Below are positions 1 to 6,071 of a stretch of 13,881 nucleotides of DNA, one piece after another. The stretch is from Nitrososphaerales archaeon TH5894 (GTDB lineage Archaea > Thermoproteota > Nitrososphaeria > Nitrososphaerales > Nitrososphaeraceae). The DNA lies in NCBI GenBank assembly GCA_014523485.1, contig JAATVK010000129.1:1-13881 (forward strand). Reading direction: 5' to 3'. The translations under genes were made by a program, and so were the position numbers. Each line of letters begins with the position of its first letter. Position 1 is the first letter of the stretch. The notes under the pieces were generated by a model. It made no database searches, was not told the origin of the DNA, and saw nothing but the letters and a program-made list of their open reading frames with translations.

Positions 1-343
1 ATATTATTTCATAGGTTAAAATGTAATTTGCATTATTTGAAGCGAAATTAATTTGTTTTGTCCCGTGATGAACCTCATTTTCCTCCACAATGTGTGATCT
101 AAAGTGTTTATTATCACTTAGTTTACGAATCAAATCTTCATCATAGAAACTTATTATAGCCTCAACGTTGAATTGAATATTAGCATTGATGTTCCAATCA
201 CTTCCATTGCTCATAGATTCTGGTCCAAATGCTTGAAACTTACCGTTATCAACAGTAAGAAAAGTCTCATTTACTTTTGTATTATTAGTATTATCATCAT
301 CAGTTTTATGACAGTGAAGGTTTAATAATCGTAAAGTTCTCAT
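1..343 (-). CDS. Partial small beta-rich protein of unknown function (C-terminus outside window)
   Basis: An open frame starts at an ATG (341-343 read on the minus strand) and stays open for 114 codons to the window edge, so the C-terminus is missing. The protein begins MRTLRLLNLHCHKTDDD, with no signal peptide or membrane segment. Alternating hydrophobic residues, a stretch ISFYDEDLIRKL and the last visible segment NYILTYEI suggest beta strands. From memory, the pattern (short LxxLxC start, Thr-Asp/Glu pair, an FYDED-like turn, a final YxLTYE strand) resembles small C2-like or lectin-like beta-sandwich modules found in bacteria and archaea, but I cannot prove this. A TATA-like stretch (TTTATAGTATATG on the minus strand) abuts the start. 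It is divergent from the response regulator at 586. The reading frame is well supported; the function is unknown. Confidence 0.7.
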   Translation of the reverse strand, partial: MRTLRLLNLHCHKTDDDNTNNTKVNETFLTVDNGKFQAFGPESMSNGSDWNINANIQFNVEAIISFYDEDLIRKLSDNKHFRSHIVEENEVHHGTKQINFASNNANYILTYEII

Positions 344-444
344 ATACTATAAACAATTTAAAATTATAAAAGGTTTTTTATCAATATTTTTGCCTTAATA
401 AAGATGAAAGACCAGTAATGAATAATCAAGTAATAAATTATAAA

Positions 445-464
445 ATTTTTCGGCGCCGAAAAAT
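445..464. promoter_or_regulatory. 20-bp perfect palindrome, copy 1 (candidate operator)
   Basis: ATTTTTCGGCGCCGAAAAAT is a perfect inverted repeat with no spacer, and its CGGCGCCG centre stands out in very AT-rich DNA. A TATA-like element (TTATAAAA, 439-446) abuts it on the left, so the palindrome would lie between a TATA box and its start site on the plus strand. That is a typical position for an archaeal repressor site. It ends 121 bases before the GTG of the receiver gene. The site is seen directly; its role is inferred. Confidence 0.6.
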
Positions 465-585
465 AAGTAAAGAATAGAATAGGATAAGAGAAAAATAAAA
501 TACAAAATAATTCTAATGGTAGAGGATATACTTTTTATTTTATTGCTTTCGATAATTAATAGTAAGAGAGGTTAATCAAGAGCAA

Positions 586-1002
586 GTGATATCCAATAAT
601 ATTTCTAAAAGAATTTTATTAGTAGATGATGAACCGGATATTACTTTTACAATAAAGAATATTTTGGAATACAATGGACTACAAGTAGATACATTTAATG
701 ACCCTATTACTGCTCTAAAATCTTATACAAGCAATTTTTATGATTTAGTAATTCTTGATATAAAAATGCCAAAAATGGATGGTTTTGAACTATGTATTAA
801 AATAAGTGAAAAAGATCCTAAAGTAAAAATTTGCTTTTTTACTGCAATCCCAATCTTTAGTGAAGAATTTAGAAAAGCACGATCTAACTTTGGTAAAATA
901 GTTGACCAAGGATATTTTATTCATAAGCCTATCGAAATGGAGGATCTAGTTAAAAAGTTAACTTCTATAATGAATATAGACATGATTACAGTGTCTATAT
1001 AA
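586..1002 (+). CDS. Stand-alone receiver-domain response regulator (paralogue 1)
   Basis: The 138-residue protein is a CheY-like receiver with no output domain. The acidic pocket is D14-D15 in LLVDDEPD, the phospho-acceptor is D58 in VILDIKMPK, the switch Thr is T86, and the conserved Lys-Pro is K114-P115. It would accept a phosphate from a histidine kinase and act through protein contacts in the cytoplasm. No kinase is encoded in the window, so it is an orphan here. The start is a GTG with an SD-like GAGGT about 13 bases upstream; the paralogue at 2158 has the same start context. A TATA-like GATATACTTTTTA lies at about 525-537, and a second candidate adjoins the upstream palindrome. It is about 72% identical to the paralogue by hand count, with the differences concentrated after residue 86. 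Confidence 0.95.
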   Translation: MISNNISKRILLVDDEPDITFTIKNILEYNGLQVDTFNDPITALKSYTSNFYDLVILDIKMPKMDGFELCIKISEKDPKVKICFFTAIPIFSEEFRKARSNFGKIVDQGYFIHKPIEMEDLVKKLTSIMNIDMITVSI

Positions 1003-1057
1003 AGAAGGAAGGAATAATGATAAAGTAACTAAAAATCCATATCTATAGTTTTTTATA

Positions 1058-1092
1058 ACTACAAGATTGTGTCAAAATCAGTTAGCAATCTT
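1058..1092 (+). repeat. Dispersed 3' repeat, copy A
   Basis: The core ACTACAAGATTGTGTCAAAA follows a T-run (TAGTTTTTTATA) and lies 56 bases after the stop of the first receiver gene. This copy also carries a 7-bp inverted repeat, AAGATTG (1063-1069) and CAATCTT (1086-1092), which could form a hairpin with a 16-base loop. After the core it continues TCAGTTAGCAATCTTCCTCC, partly shared with the copy at 13358. Related cores occur at 2605, 4464, 6373 and 13358, all on the plus strand and downstream of plus-strand genes. A transcript-end role is plausible because archaeal terminators are T-tracts. Confidence 0.65.
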
Positions 1093-1348
1093 CCTCCTCA
1101 GTTTGCACGCTTATGAATAAGTTTATAATAGACTTTGGAAAGTTGTTTTTGAATTAAACAAGTTAAACTAGTAAGAAATTTTGTATTTAATAATAAAACT
1201 TGGAAGAAAACTAAGAAAAATCAAAAGAGGAGAACAATATTGATTACACAAGTTGGATTTGAACTTAATAACTGAATGATCTGGGTAATTTATAAAAAGT
1301 TGATAAAATATAAGCCAAAAAATTGGTAACCTCAAAACTTCGGATTGT

Positions 1349-1400
1349 CAGCTTTAGAGTAGCCACAACTCCAGCATGGTCCGATGGCAAGACCAGAAAT
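1349..1400 (-). pseudogene. Relic of the C-terminal end of an endonuclease/exonuclease/phosphatase gene
   Basis: Bases 1349-1388 match 7311-7350, the 3' end of the intact nuclease-family gene, at 39 of 40 positions in the same orientation. Read on the minus strand this encodes the catalytic tail PSDHAGVVATLKL. Just upstream in the coding sense two bases are missing (CTTTGGCC in the intact gene, CTTGCC here), which breaks the frame after ISGL. Nothing upstream or downstream extends the match, so this is a fragment and not a gene. It lies between the two duplicated receiver modules. Confidence 0.7.
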
Positions 1401-1465
1401 ACCAATTTTTCTGTTAAAAATTATATTTTTAAATCAGTTTTAGTAAGATAAAAATTATTTATAAA

Positions 1466-1485
1466 ATTTTTCGGCGCCGAAAAAT
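1466..1485. promoter_or_regulatory. 20-bp perfect palindrome, copy 2 (candidate operator)
   Basis: This is identical over all 20 bases to the copy at 445-464, and the TATA-like TTATAAAA again directly precedes it (1459-1466). No intact gene follows. The nearest downstream item is a broken minus-strand relic. It may be the remains of a third promoter whose gene was lost, or the site may not depend on a downstream gene. Confidence 0.55.
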
Positions 1486-1543
1486 ACTAAAATGAAAATT
1501 GCATTCTTATTATTTGAATAGGATGAAAAAACTAGGTTCACAT

Positions 1544-1742
1544 CTACCTCTCTAGATATTCTGAATTTACAATTGAAATACCGTTTGTCGGAGCTTTGAT
1601 AGGGGTTTGTTTTTTTCTCCTTGGATCAACTCTAACACCATCTACATTCTAGCCCCATAAAAGGAAGTGCACCAATTATAGTTATTCCTACAATCATTCC
1701 TACGATGCAGATGCTGAATTTTGTTAACTTGAACATATACAT
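1544..1742 (-). pseudogene. Frameshifted relic of a small membrane or exported protein
   Basis: From ATG at 1742 (or 1736) on the minus strand an open frame begins MYMFKLTKFSICIVGMIVG and gives one hydrophobic helix, then stops at 1632-1634 after about 36 residues. Another frame takes over near the break, reading NVDGVRVDPRRKKQTPIKAP and continuing to a stop at 1544-1546. The two pieces look like one protein of about 65 residues broken by an indel: a signal or anchor helix followed by a basic, Pro-containing segment. I do not recognise the family. An independent 36-residue peptide is the alternative. Confidence 0.4.
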
Positions 1743-2018
1743 TTATTCTTTTTAGAATAGAAAAAGCTTTTCCACATCTAAAAATAGCCTACCTATATCC
1801 AAGAACATATTATATTAAATGTAATGAGAAATAATCATACATTAATTTCAGATAAGAACAATAGCAATTCACAAATAAGATTCTAATATTAGAGAACAAG
1901 GGCAATTATTTAAGTTTTTTTTATATAGTCATCAAAAATGAAGTAAACATTGAAAACAATTAGAATAATAATAAAACATTTAATAAGATTTAATATAAAT
2001 TTTATTATTAAATATTTA
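1743..2018. other. AT-rich intergenic stretch, no gene seen
   Basis: No reading frame of useful length, RNA gene or strong repeat is visible here. The stretch is almost pure A/T near its right end, just before the third palindrome. It separates the frameshifted relic from the second receiver module. Confidence 0.5.
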
Positions 2019-2038
2019 ATTTTTAGGCGCCGAAAAAT
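2019..2038. promoter_or_regulatory. 20-bp palindrome, copy 3, one mismatch (candidate operator)
   Basis: ATTTTTAGGCGCCGAAAAAT differs from the other two copies at one base (A for C at 2025), which breaks one symmetrical pair. An AT-rich, weaker TATA-like stretch precedes it (AATATTTAA, about 2010-2018). It ends 119 bases before the GTG of the second receiver gene, almost the same distance as copy 1 from its gene. Confidence 0.55.
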
Positions 2039-2157
2039 AAGTAAAGAATAGAAGATAATAAGAAAAAAAGATCTGAAAATATTTCTCATCCAAGAGGATA
2101 TACTTTTTATTTTATGCTTTCGATAATTAATAGTAAGAGAGGTGTAATCAAGAGCAA

Positions 2158-2577
2158 GTGATATCCAATAATAAGGTTAAAAAATTTTTACTAGTGGATG
2201 ATGAACCAGATGTTACATATACAATAAAGAATATTTTGGAAGACAACGGACTACAAGTAGATACATTTAATGACCCTGTTACTGCTCTAAATTCTTATAC
2301 AAGCAATTTTTATGATTTAGTAATTCTTGATATAAAAATGCCAAAAATTGACGGATTTGAACTATGTATTAAAATAAGAGAAAAAGATCCTAAAGTAAAA
2401 ATTTGTTTTTTAACTGCAAGTGAAATGTACTATGAGAAATTTAGAAAAGCACGTTCGGAACTTGGTAGATTAATCGGCGAAGACTGTTTTATTCAAAAGC
2501 CAGTCAAAAATGATGATCTAATTAGAAAATTAACTTCTATAATGAATAGAGATATAACTACAATGTCTAAATGTTAA
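2158..2577 (+). CDS. Stand-alone receiver-domain response regulator (paralogue 2)
   Basis: A 139-residue CheY-like receiver with no output domain. All key residues are present: acidic D14-D15, phospho-acceptor D58, T86 and K114-P115. The GTG start is chosen because the leader and first codons are duplicated from the gene at 586, and GAGGTG lies 13 bases upstream. By hand count 12 of the first 86 residues differ from paralogue 1, but 22 of residues 87-125 do. That second region forms the alpha4-beta5-alpha5 side that receivers generally use for partner contacts. The two proteins may therefore share an input and differ in target, which is an inference. No kinase gene is nearby. Confidence 0.95.
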   Translation: MISNNKVKKFLLVDDEPDVTYTIKNILEDNGLQVDTFNDPVTALNSYTSNFYDLVILDIKMPKIDGFELCIKIREKDPKVKICFLTASEMYYEKFRKARSELGRLIGEDCFIQKPVKNDDLIRKLTSIMNRDITTMSKC

Positions 2578-2604
2578 CAAATCTACCAGATATAGTTTTT
2601 TATA

Positions 2605-2630
2605 ACTACAAGATTGTGTCAAAATAATTA
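2605..2630 (+). repeat. Dispersed 3' repeat, copy B
   Basis: ACTACAAGATTGTGTCAAAA is identical to copy A over the core and over the T-run before it, and starts 28 bases after the stop of the second receiver gene. The sequence after the core (TAATTAATTTTATT) is unlike copy A, so the 7-bp inverted repeat of copy A is not conserved. Confidence 0.6.
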
Positions 2631-2696
2631 ATTTTATTATACAATTAACTAGCAAGAGATTATCCTAAATAGTACTTAATTCTCATTATATTATCA

Positions 2697-3008
2697 ATGA
2701 ATACAATGAAATTAGCATCCCAATCAATATTTCTTACAGCGATATTTGTTTTTTCTATGATAACTTTACTTCCAGTTTATGGACAAGAAACAACAACAAC
2801 AAACAGTATAACAGATTTAATAAAAACTACTGCAGAAAAAATAAAAAATATGGCATCAGAAGTTGCAGATAATTCTACTGGCATAATAAGTCCTAGTGAG
2901 GCAAAAAATATTCTTAATCAGCTTGGAGAGGCATCTAAGAAAATAGCATTATCTGGAACTGATGTACTATCTAATTTCAGTGGTGAAATTAGAGAAGGTC
3001 TAAAGTAG
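2697..3008 (+). CDS. Small exported protein, unknown function
   Basis: The 103-residue protein has a clear signal peptide: a short basic start, a hydrophobic core at about residues 10-27, then a likely cleavage site near PVYGQE. The mature part of about 73 residues is polar, begins with a run of Thr, and looks mostly alpha-helical and amphipathic (for example IKTTAEKIKNMASEVADN). It has no Cys and no recognised motif. The ATG at 2697 is used; an in-frame ATG at 2706 is an alternative. It follows the second receiver gene on the same strand by 119 bases and probably has its own promoter. I do not recognise the family; a small secreted or surface helical protein is all that can be said. Confidence 0.75.
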   Translation: MNTMKLASQSIFLTAIFVFSMITLLPVYGQETTTTNSITDLIKTTAEKIKNMASEVADNSTGIISPSEAKNILNQLGEASKKIALSGTDVLSNFSGEIREGLK

Positions 3009-3249
3009 AAACTAGATATTAGAAAATACAATTAGAACATATGACAGATCTGATAATTATTGTTATAGGGAATAGACAATTAATCTATCATTTAATTTTG
3101 TTAAATTATAGCAGAAAAGAGTATTTAAATTAAAAAAATTTGCATTCCATTCATCAATTATTATATTTAACTTATTTCTTTATGAACTAAATTTATTTTT
3201 GGGAATTGAACACTCATATTGGCTAAAATACAATTTATTGAGTCTATAA

Positions 3250-4329
3250 TTGAATTGGTTGATTTTAAAGATAGTGATTTTGATAGCTTTAGCAGTGATT
3301 ATTGGATTAATTAAAAATTATTACATAATCATTGGTTCTGTAATTATTGTTACATTATTTTTAATCCTAAAGAAGTATAAATATACACTAGTATTAATTA
3401 TAATCTTTGGAATATCTATACTAACAAGTACATTAGTTTCAGAAATTACAAAAATACAATTACTACCTTTTGCTCCAGTAGAACAAAAACTAGGAATTTA
3501 TCCGATTTATAGAGATAACCCAGATGGAGAATATTATAGATTTAACAATAAAAATCCTAACGATTTAAAACAAATTGATGAAATAAAACATAAAGAAATA
3601 TTTTCAGAGAGAAATTCGGATGGAAGCTGGAAAGTGGGTAAGGGAACAACAAGAATTGATATTTCTACCAAACAAGCAGGAATCTTAACACAGGAGGAAA
3701 TGATGAAACAAATTGAGACATGGAATTTTAATATATTAAACAACCGAGGTTACTGGCTATATCCCAACGACTTCAAGAATATAGAATTTACTGTAATATT
3801 CAAAATGTTGGAAGCAGAAAACAGAGATCAAGCTATTTCTGTTGTCTCTCGTTCTATTATCCATGACAGCAAAGGAGAAGGAGAAATTAATGAATATCCT
3901 GATGCTTATTGTGGGGGTTCAAGCTATCATAATAATATCTCAGCTGATGGTAAATTACAAATGAAAAAAGAACAATATCATGCAGATTATGTAATAGATA
4001 AACCTAATGAAAAAATAGATTTAGGCAATCTTTATAATAAAAAAATTGGGTTTAAAGCAATAGTTTACAATTTTGATAATAATTCTAAAGTAAAACTTGA
4101 AAGTTTTGTTGATACGAAAAACGAAGGAAAAGGACCTTATATCAAATTACATGAGAAAATTGATGATGGCAAATGGGGAATTAATTCAGGAAAAGCAAAA
4201 ATGAATGAATGTGGGGCAATAACTAAAGGAGCGATTATATCATGGGGTTCTCCTAAGATGATTTTAAAGACAAATAACCTAGATTTTGATTTATATGATA
4301 TAGAAGTAAGAGAAATTATTCCTCCTTAA
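3250..4329 (+). CDS. Membrane-anchored protein with a large external domain, unknown function
   Basis: The 359-residue protein starts with three hydrophobic segments (about residues 4-20, 24-40 and 45-63), then has a soluble domain of nearly 300 residues that likely faces the outside. That domain alternates short hydrophobic strands with charged and Gly/Asn turns (EFTVIFKML, ISVVSRSII, GFKAIVYNF, LYDIEVREI). It includes CGGSSYHN and a late NECGAI segment, so C-C pairing is possible. The pattern suggests a beta-sandwich of the concanavalin A-like lectin/glucanase type, which would mean sugar binding or cleavage at the cell surface, but no catalytic motif is certain. A stop directly precedes the TTG at 3250, so the start is that TTG or the TTG at 3259. 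It stands alone between untranscribed-looking AT-rich stretches. Confidence 0.8.
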   Translation: MNWLILKIVILIALAVIIGLIKNYYIIIGSVIIVTLFLILKKYKYTLVLIIIFGISILTSTLVSEITKIQLLPFAPVEQKLGIYPIYRDNPDGEYYRFNNKNPNDLKQIDEIKHKEIFSERNSDGSWKVGKGTTRIDISTKQAGILTQEEMMKQIETWNFNILNNRGYWLYPNDFKNIEFTVIFKMLEAENRDQAISVVSRSIIHDSKGEGEINEYPDAYCGGSSYHNNISADGKLQMKKEQYHADYVIDKPNEKIDLGNLYNKKIGFKAIVYNFDNNSKVKLESFVDTKNEGKGPYIKLHEKIDDGKWGINSGKAKMNECGAITKGAIISWGSPKMILKTNNLDFDLYDIEVREIIPP

Positions 4330-4463
4330 AAAGAGTAAATATTCTTCTAGATGAATTCTCTATTTGATGTCACTGTTCTTTTATCTAATTTTAATATTTC
4401 AATAAATAAATACTAATAATATTAATAATCCTAAGCAAGAATTACATTTCTTTCTTTCTTTTA

Positions 4464-4489
4464 ACTACAAAATTGCGTCAAAATTAGTT
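4464..4489 (+). repeat. Dispersed 3' repeat, copy C
   Basis: ACTACAAAATTGCGTCAAAA differs from copies A and B at two core bases, and again follows a T-rich tract (TTTCTTTCTTTTA). It lies 134 bases after the stop of the membrane-anchored protein. Downstream it reads TTAGTTGAGCCCC, with weak similarity to copies A and E. Confidence 0.55.
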
Positions 4490-4619
4490 GAGCCCCTTGT
4501 TTATGCCCTGACAATGAGTTAACAAATAAGTTATTAATTATATTAATAAACTTAAAATATATAATTTTCAGAATTGTAATCTTTCCATATACTTAAGTTG
4601 CAACAATGTGGAGACATTT

Positions 4620-4627
4620 TTTATATA
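4620..4627 (+). promoter_or_regulatory. TATA box of the serine hydrolase gene
   Basis: TTTATATA is a close match to the archaeal TATA consensus. Transcription would start near 4650, giving a leader of about 60 bases before the TTG at 4713, which has an SD-like GGGAG at 4702-4706. The inverted repeat at 4648-4666 would overlap the start site. Confidence 0.5.
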
Positions 4628-4647
4628 GCTTAGTAGATAATAGTTAA

Positions 4648-4666
4648 AATGGTACATTTCACCATT
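4648..4666. promoter_or_regulatory. Inverted repeat at the predicted start site of the hydrolase gene
   Basis: AATGGT (4648-4653) and ACCATT (4661-4666) are perfect 6-bp arms around a 7-base spacer. The left arm is part of TTAAAATGGTACAT, which occurs again at 8758-8771 beside the winged-helix regulator gene. A repressor site is a reasonable guess given its place about 25 bases after the TATA box. Confidence 0.4.
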
Positions 4667-4712
4667 AGGATCATAATCAACTCATGTAGAGCGACAATTG
4701 TGGGAGTAATCT

Positions 4713-6071
4713 TTGCATAAAGAGAAAATAAAACAAAATAGTACCTGTTTCCTTAATAGTAGATTGAATTTGAATAGGAAGAATAAGAATAATAATAAAC
4801 AATTCTTTACAATTTCAAAATTAAGAAAACAATTTCTTTATACGATGTATTTTGTAATATGTATATTATCTGCAATAAGTACTACAGCAACAACAGCAGA
4901 GATAGCAATGACGGAAAATACTTCATCTTCTTCTATTTCTACTATGTTATTATTGTCTCAAAATAAACATCAAGTATTACATTCAGAGAAGCCAATCCAC
5001 TTTGAGATAACAAATGATCTAAAAAATCTAATTAGAACTCTAGTCGATAATGGTACCAATGCAGCAATGGTAATAGGGCTTGTTGATTCAAATGGAACAC
5101 ACTTTTATGGATATGGTAAAACATCTAATGCAACTAATGCTCCAGTAGTAAATGAAAATACCATTTTTGATATTGGTTCAATAACCAAAACGTTTACCAC
5201 AACTCTATTGGCTGATATTGTAAATGAAGGAATACTAAGGTTAGAAGATCCAATTGAAAACCATCTTCCATCTTCAGTTAAAGTCCCTATGTATTACGGA
5301 CAAAGGATTACTTTAGAAGATTTAGCTACTCATACTTCTGGATTACCTGAAAATCCTCCTAATTTACAGATTAGTAATATCACAAATTATTCAAATTATA
5401 CTCGTGAGGAACTTTATCAAGCATTATCGAATGTTATTCTGAAAACATCTCCTGGGACCCATTTCGAATACTCTAATATGGGTATAGCTATATTAGGTGA
5501 TATTTTGGCTACAAAAATGGATATTCCTTATGAAAAACTTGTAGAATACAGAATTCTAAATGTCTTAGGAATGAACAGCACAATGATTACTATTTCTAAT
5601 CCATTAATCTCTCGTCTAGCATTGGGACATAGTAATGGTACAGAAATTACTATTACTTCTATCGATCTTGTAATTCCTCCTCCTCTTGCTCCAGCAGGTT
5701 CACTTCGTTCCTCTGCTGCAGACATGATAAAATATCTGTCTGCTAATATGAACTTAGTTAAAACTAAATTAAATGGTGCTATGGAAAATACACATATGAT
5801 AAGATTATATACAAATTTGACTGGAATTTTACCCTATTACATCTATATTGGACTAGGATGGATTATAACTACTAATTTCGGTTCTCAAATTATTTGGCAT
5901 AATGGTGAAGTTGGTGGATATAATAGTCTAGCTGCTTTTAATCCTGCTACTCAAAGAGGAATTGTTATACTTTGTAGTAGTATGATTCAAGATATTGATG
6001 TAGCAAATATTGGTTTTGGTCCTTATGATAAACTTTCAAATATTATATGGAATCTACTGTTATCAAATTAA
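4713..6071 (+). CDS. Exported serine beta-lactamase-family hydrolase (class C/PBP4*-like)
   Basis: The 452-residue protein has the three active-site motifs of the class C beta-lactamase/penicillin-binding fold. These are S156-I-T-K159 in DIGSITKTF (nucleophile and general base), Y253-S-N255 in FEYSNMGIA, and H396-N-G398 in WHNGEVGGYN, the KTG-like third box. It also has the typical ATHTSGLP segment. Archaeal members are usually esterases or peptidases of unknown substrate, so beta-lactam hydrolysis should not be assumed. A hydrophobic segment at about residues 41-60 should export or anchor it, and the Ser/Thr-rich linker fits an outside location. TTG at 4713 is preceded by GGGAG at a good distance and by an in-frame stop; it gives an unusual 40-residue basic, Asn-rich tail before the hydrophobic segment. 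The ATG at 4845 would give a normal signal peptide. Confidence 0.9.
   Translation: MHKEKIKQNSTCFLNSRLNLNRKNKNNNKQFFTISKLRKQFLYTMYFVICILSAISTTATTAEIAMTENTSSSSISTMLLLSQNKHQVLHSEKPIHFEITNDLKNLIRTLVDNGTNAAMVIGLVDSNGTHFYGYGKTSNATNAPVVNENTIFDIGSITKTFTTTLLADIVNEGILRLEDPIENHLPSSVKVPMYYGQRITLEDLATHTSGLPENPPNLQISNITNYSNYTREELYQALSNVILKTSPGTHFEYSNMGIAILGDILATKMDIPYEKLVEYRILNVLGMNSTMITISNPLISRLALGHSNGTEITITSIDLVIPPPLAPAGSLRSSAADMIKYLSANMNLVKTKLNGAMENTHMIRLYTNLTGILPYYIYIGLGWIITTNFGSQIIWHNGEVGGYNSLAAFNPATQRGIVILCSSMIQDIDVANIGFGPYDKLSNIIWNLLLSN

Larger units (their letters stand above)
445..1084 (+). repeat. Duplicated response-regulator module, copy 1
   Basis: This block matches 2019-2630. Shared parts, in order, are the GGCGCC palindrome, the stretch AAATAAGTAAAGAATAGAA, a leader that begins AGAGGATATACTTTTTATTT and runs into the GTG start with only small indels, the receiver gene, and the segment TAGTTTTTTATAACTACAAG downstream of the stop. 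Conservation of non-coding flanks on both sides shows duplication of a whole transcription unit, not just of the coding sequence. Confidence 0.8.
2019..2630 (+). repeat. Duplicated response-regulator module, copy 2
   Basis: This is the partner of 445-1084, with the same order of palindrome, leader, receiver gene and 3' T-run plus ACTACAAGATTGTGTCAAAA core. The leader contains a one-base-longer SD-like stretch (GAGGTG at 2139-2144, against GAGGTT in copy 1) and lacks one T of the TTTTATTGC run. After the core the two copies diverge completely. Confidence 0.8.
4330..4712. other. Intergenic region with 3' repeat, TATA box and inverted repeat
   Basis: No coding frame is visible. From left to right it holds a T-rich tract (about 4440-4462), the dispersed repeat copy C, an AT-rich stretch, a good TATA box at 4620, an inverted repeat at 4648 and the leader of the hydrolase gene. 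Confidence 0.6.

Noticed and set aside
445..464. GGCGCC palindrome as an intrinsic terminator hairpin
   Set aside because: The inverted repeat has no spacer to form a good loop, lies upstream of genes rather than after them, and follows a TATA-like element. A protein-binding site fits better.
1632..1742. Independent 36-residue membrane peptide
   Set aside because: It is possible, but the protein-like continuation in another frame makes a frameshifted relic more likely, so it was listed only as a pseudogene.
1003..2157. tRNA or other structured RNA gene in the long gap between the receiver genes
   Set aside because: No cloverleaf, GTTCGA-like T-loop or GC-rich structured stretch was found; the only GC-rich pieces are the palindrome and the nuclease relic.
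1058..2630. Repeats near the receiver genes as a CRISPR array or transposon ends
   Set aside because: The copies are too few, far apart and of uneven spacing for CRISPR. No transposase gene, terminal inverted repeats or target-site duplications are visible.
3534..3743. Open frame on the minus strand inside the membrane-anchored protein gene
   Set aside because: It lies entirely within a well-supported gene, has no promoter or ribosome site, and its composition is that of a shadow frame. The same applies to frames at 5528-5725 (minus), 9649-9879, 10061-10264 and 10814-11044 (plus), and 11681-11869 and 11850-12077 (minus).
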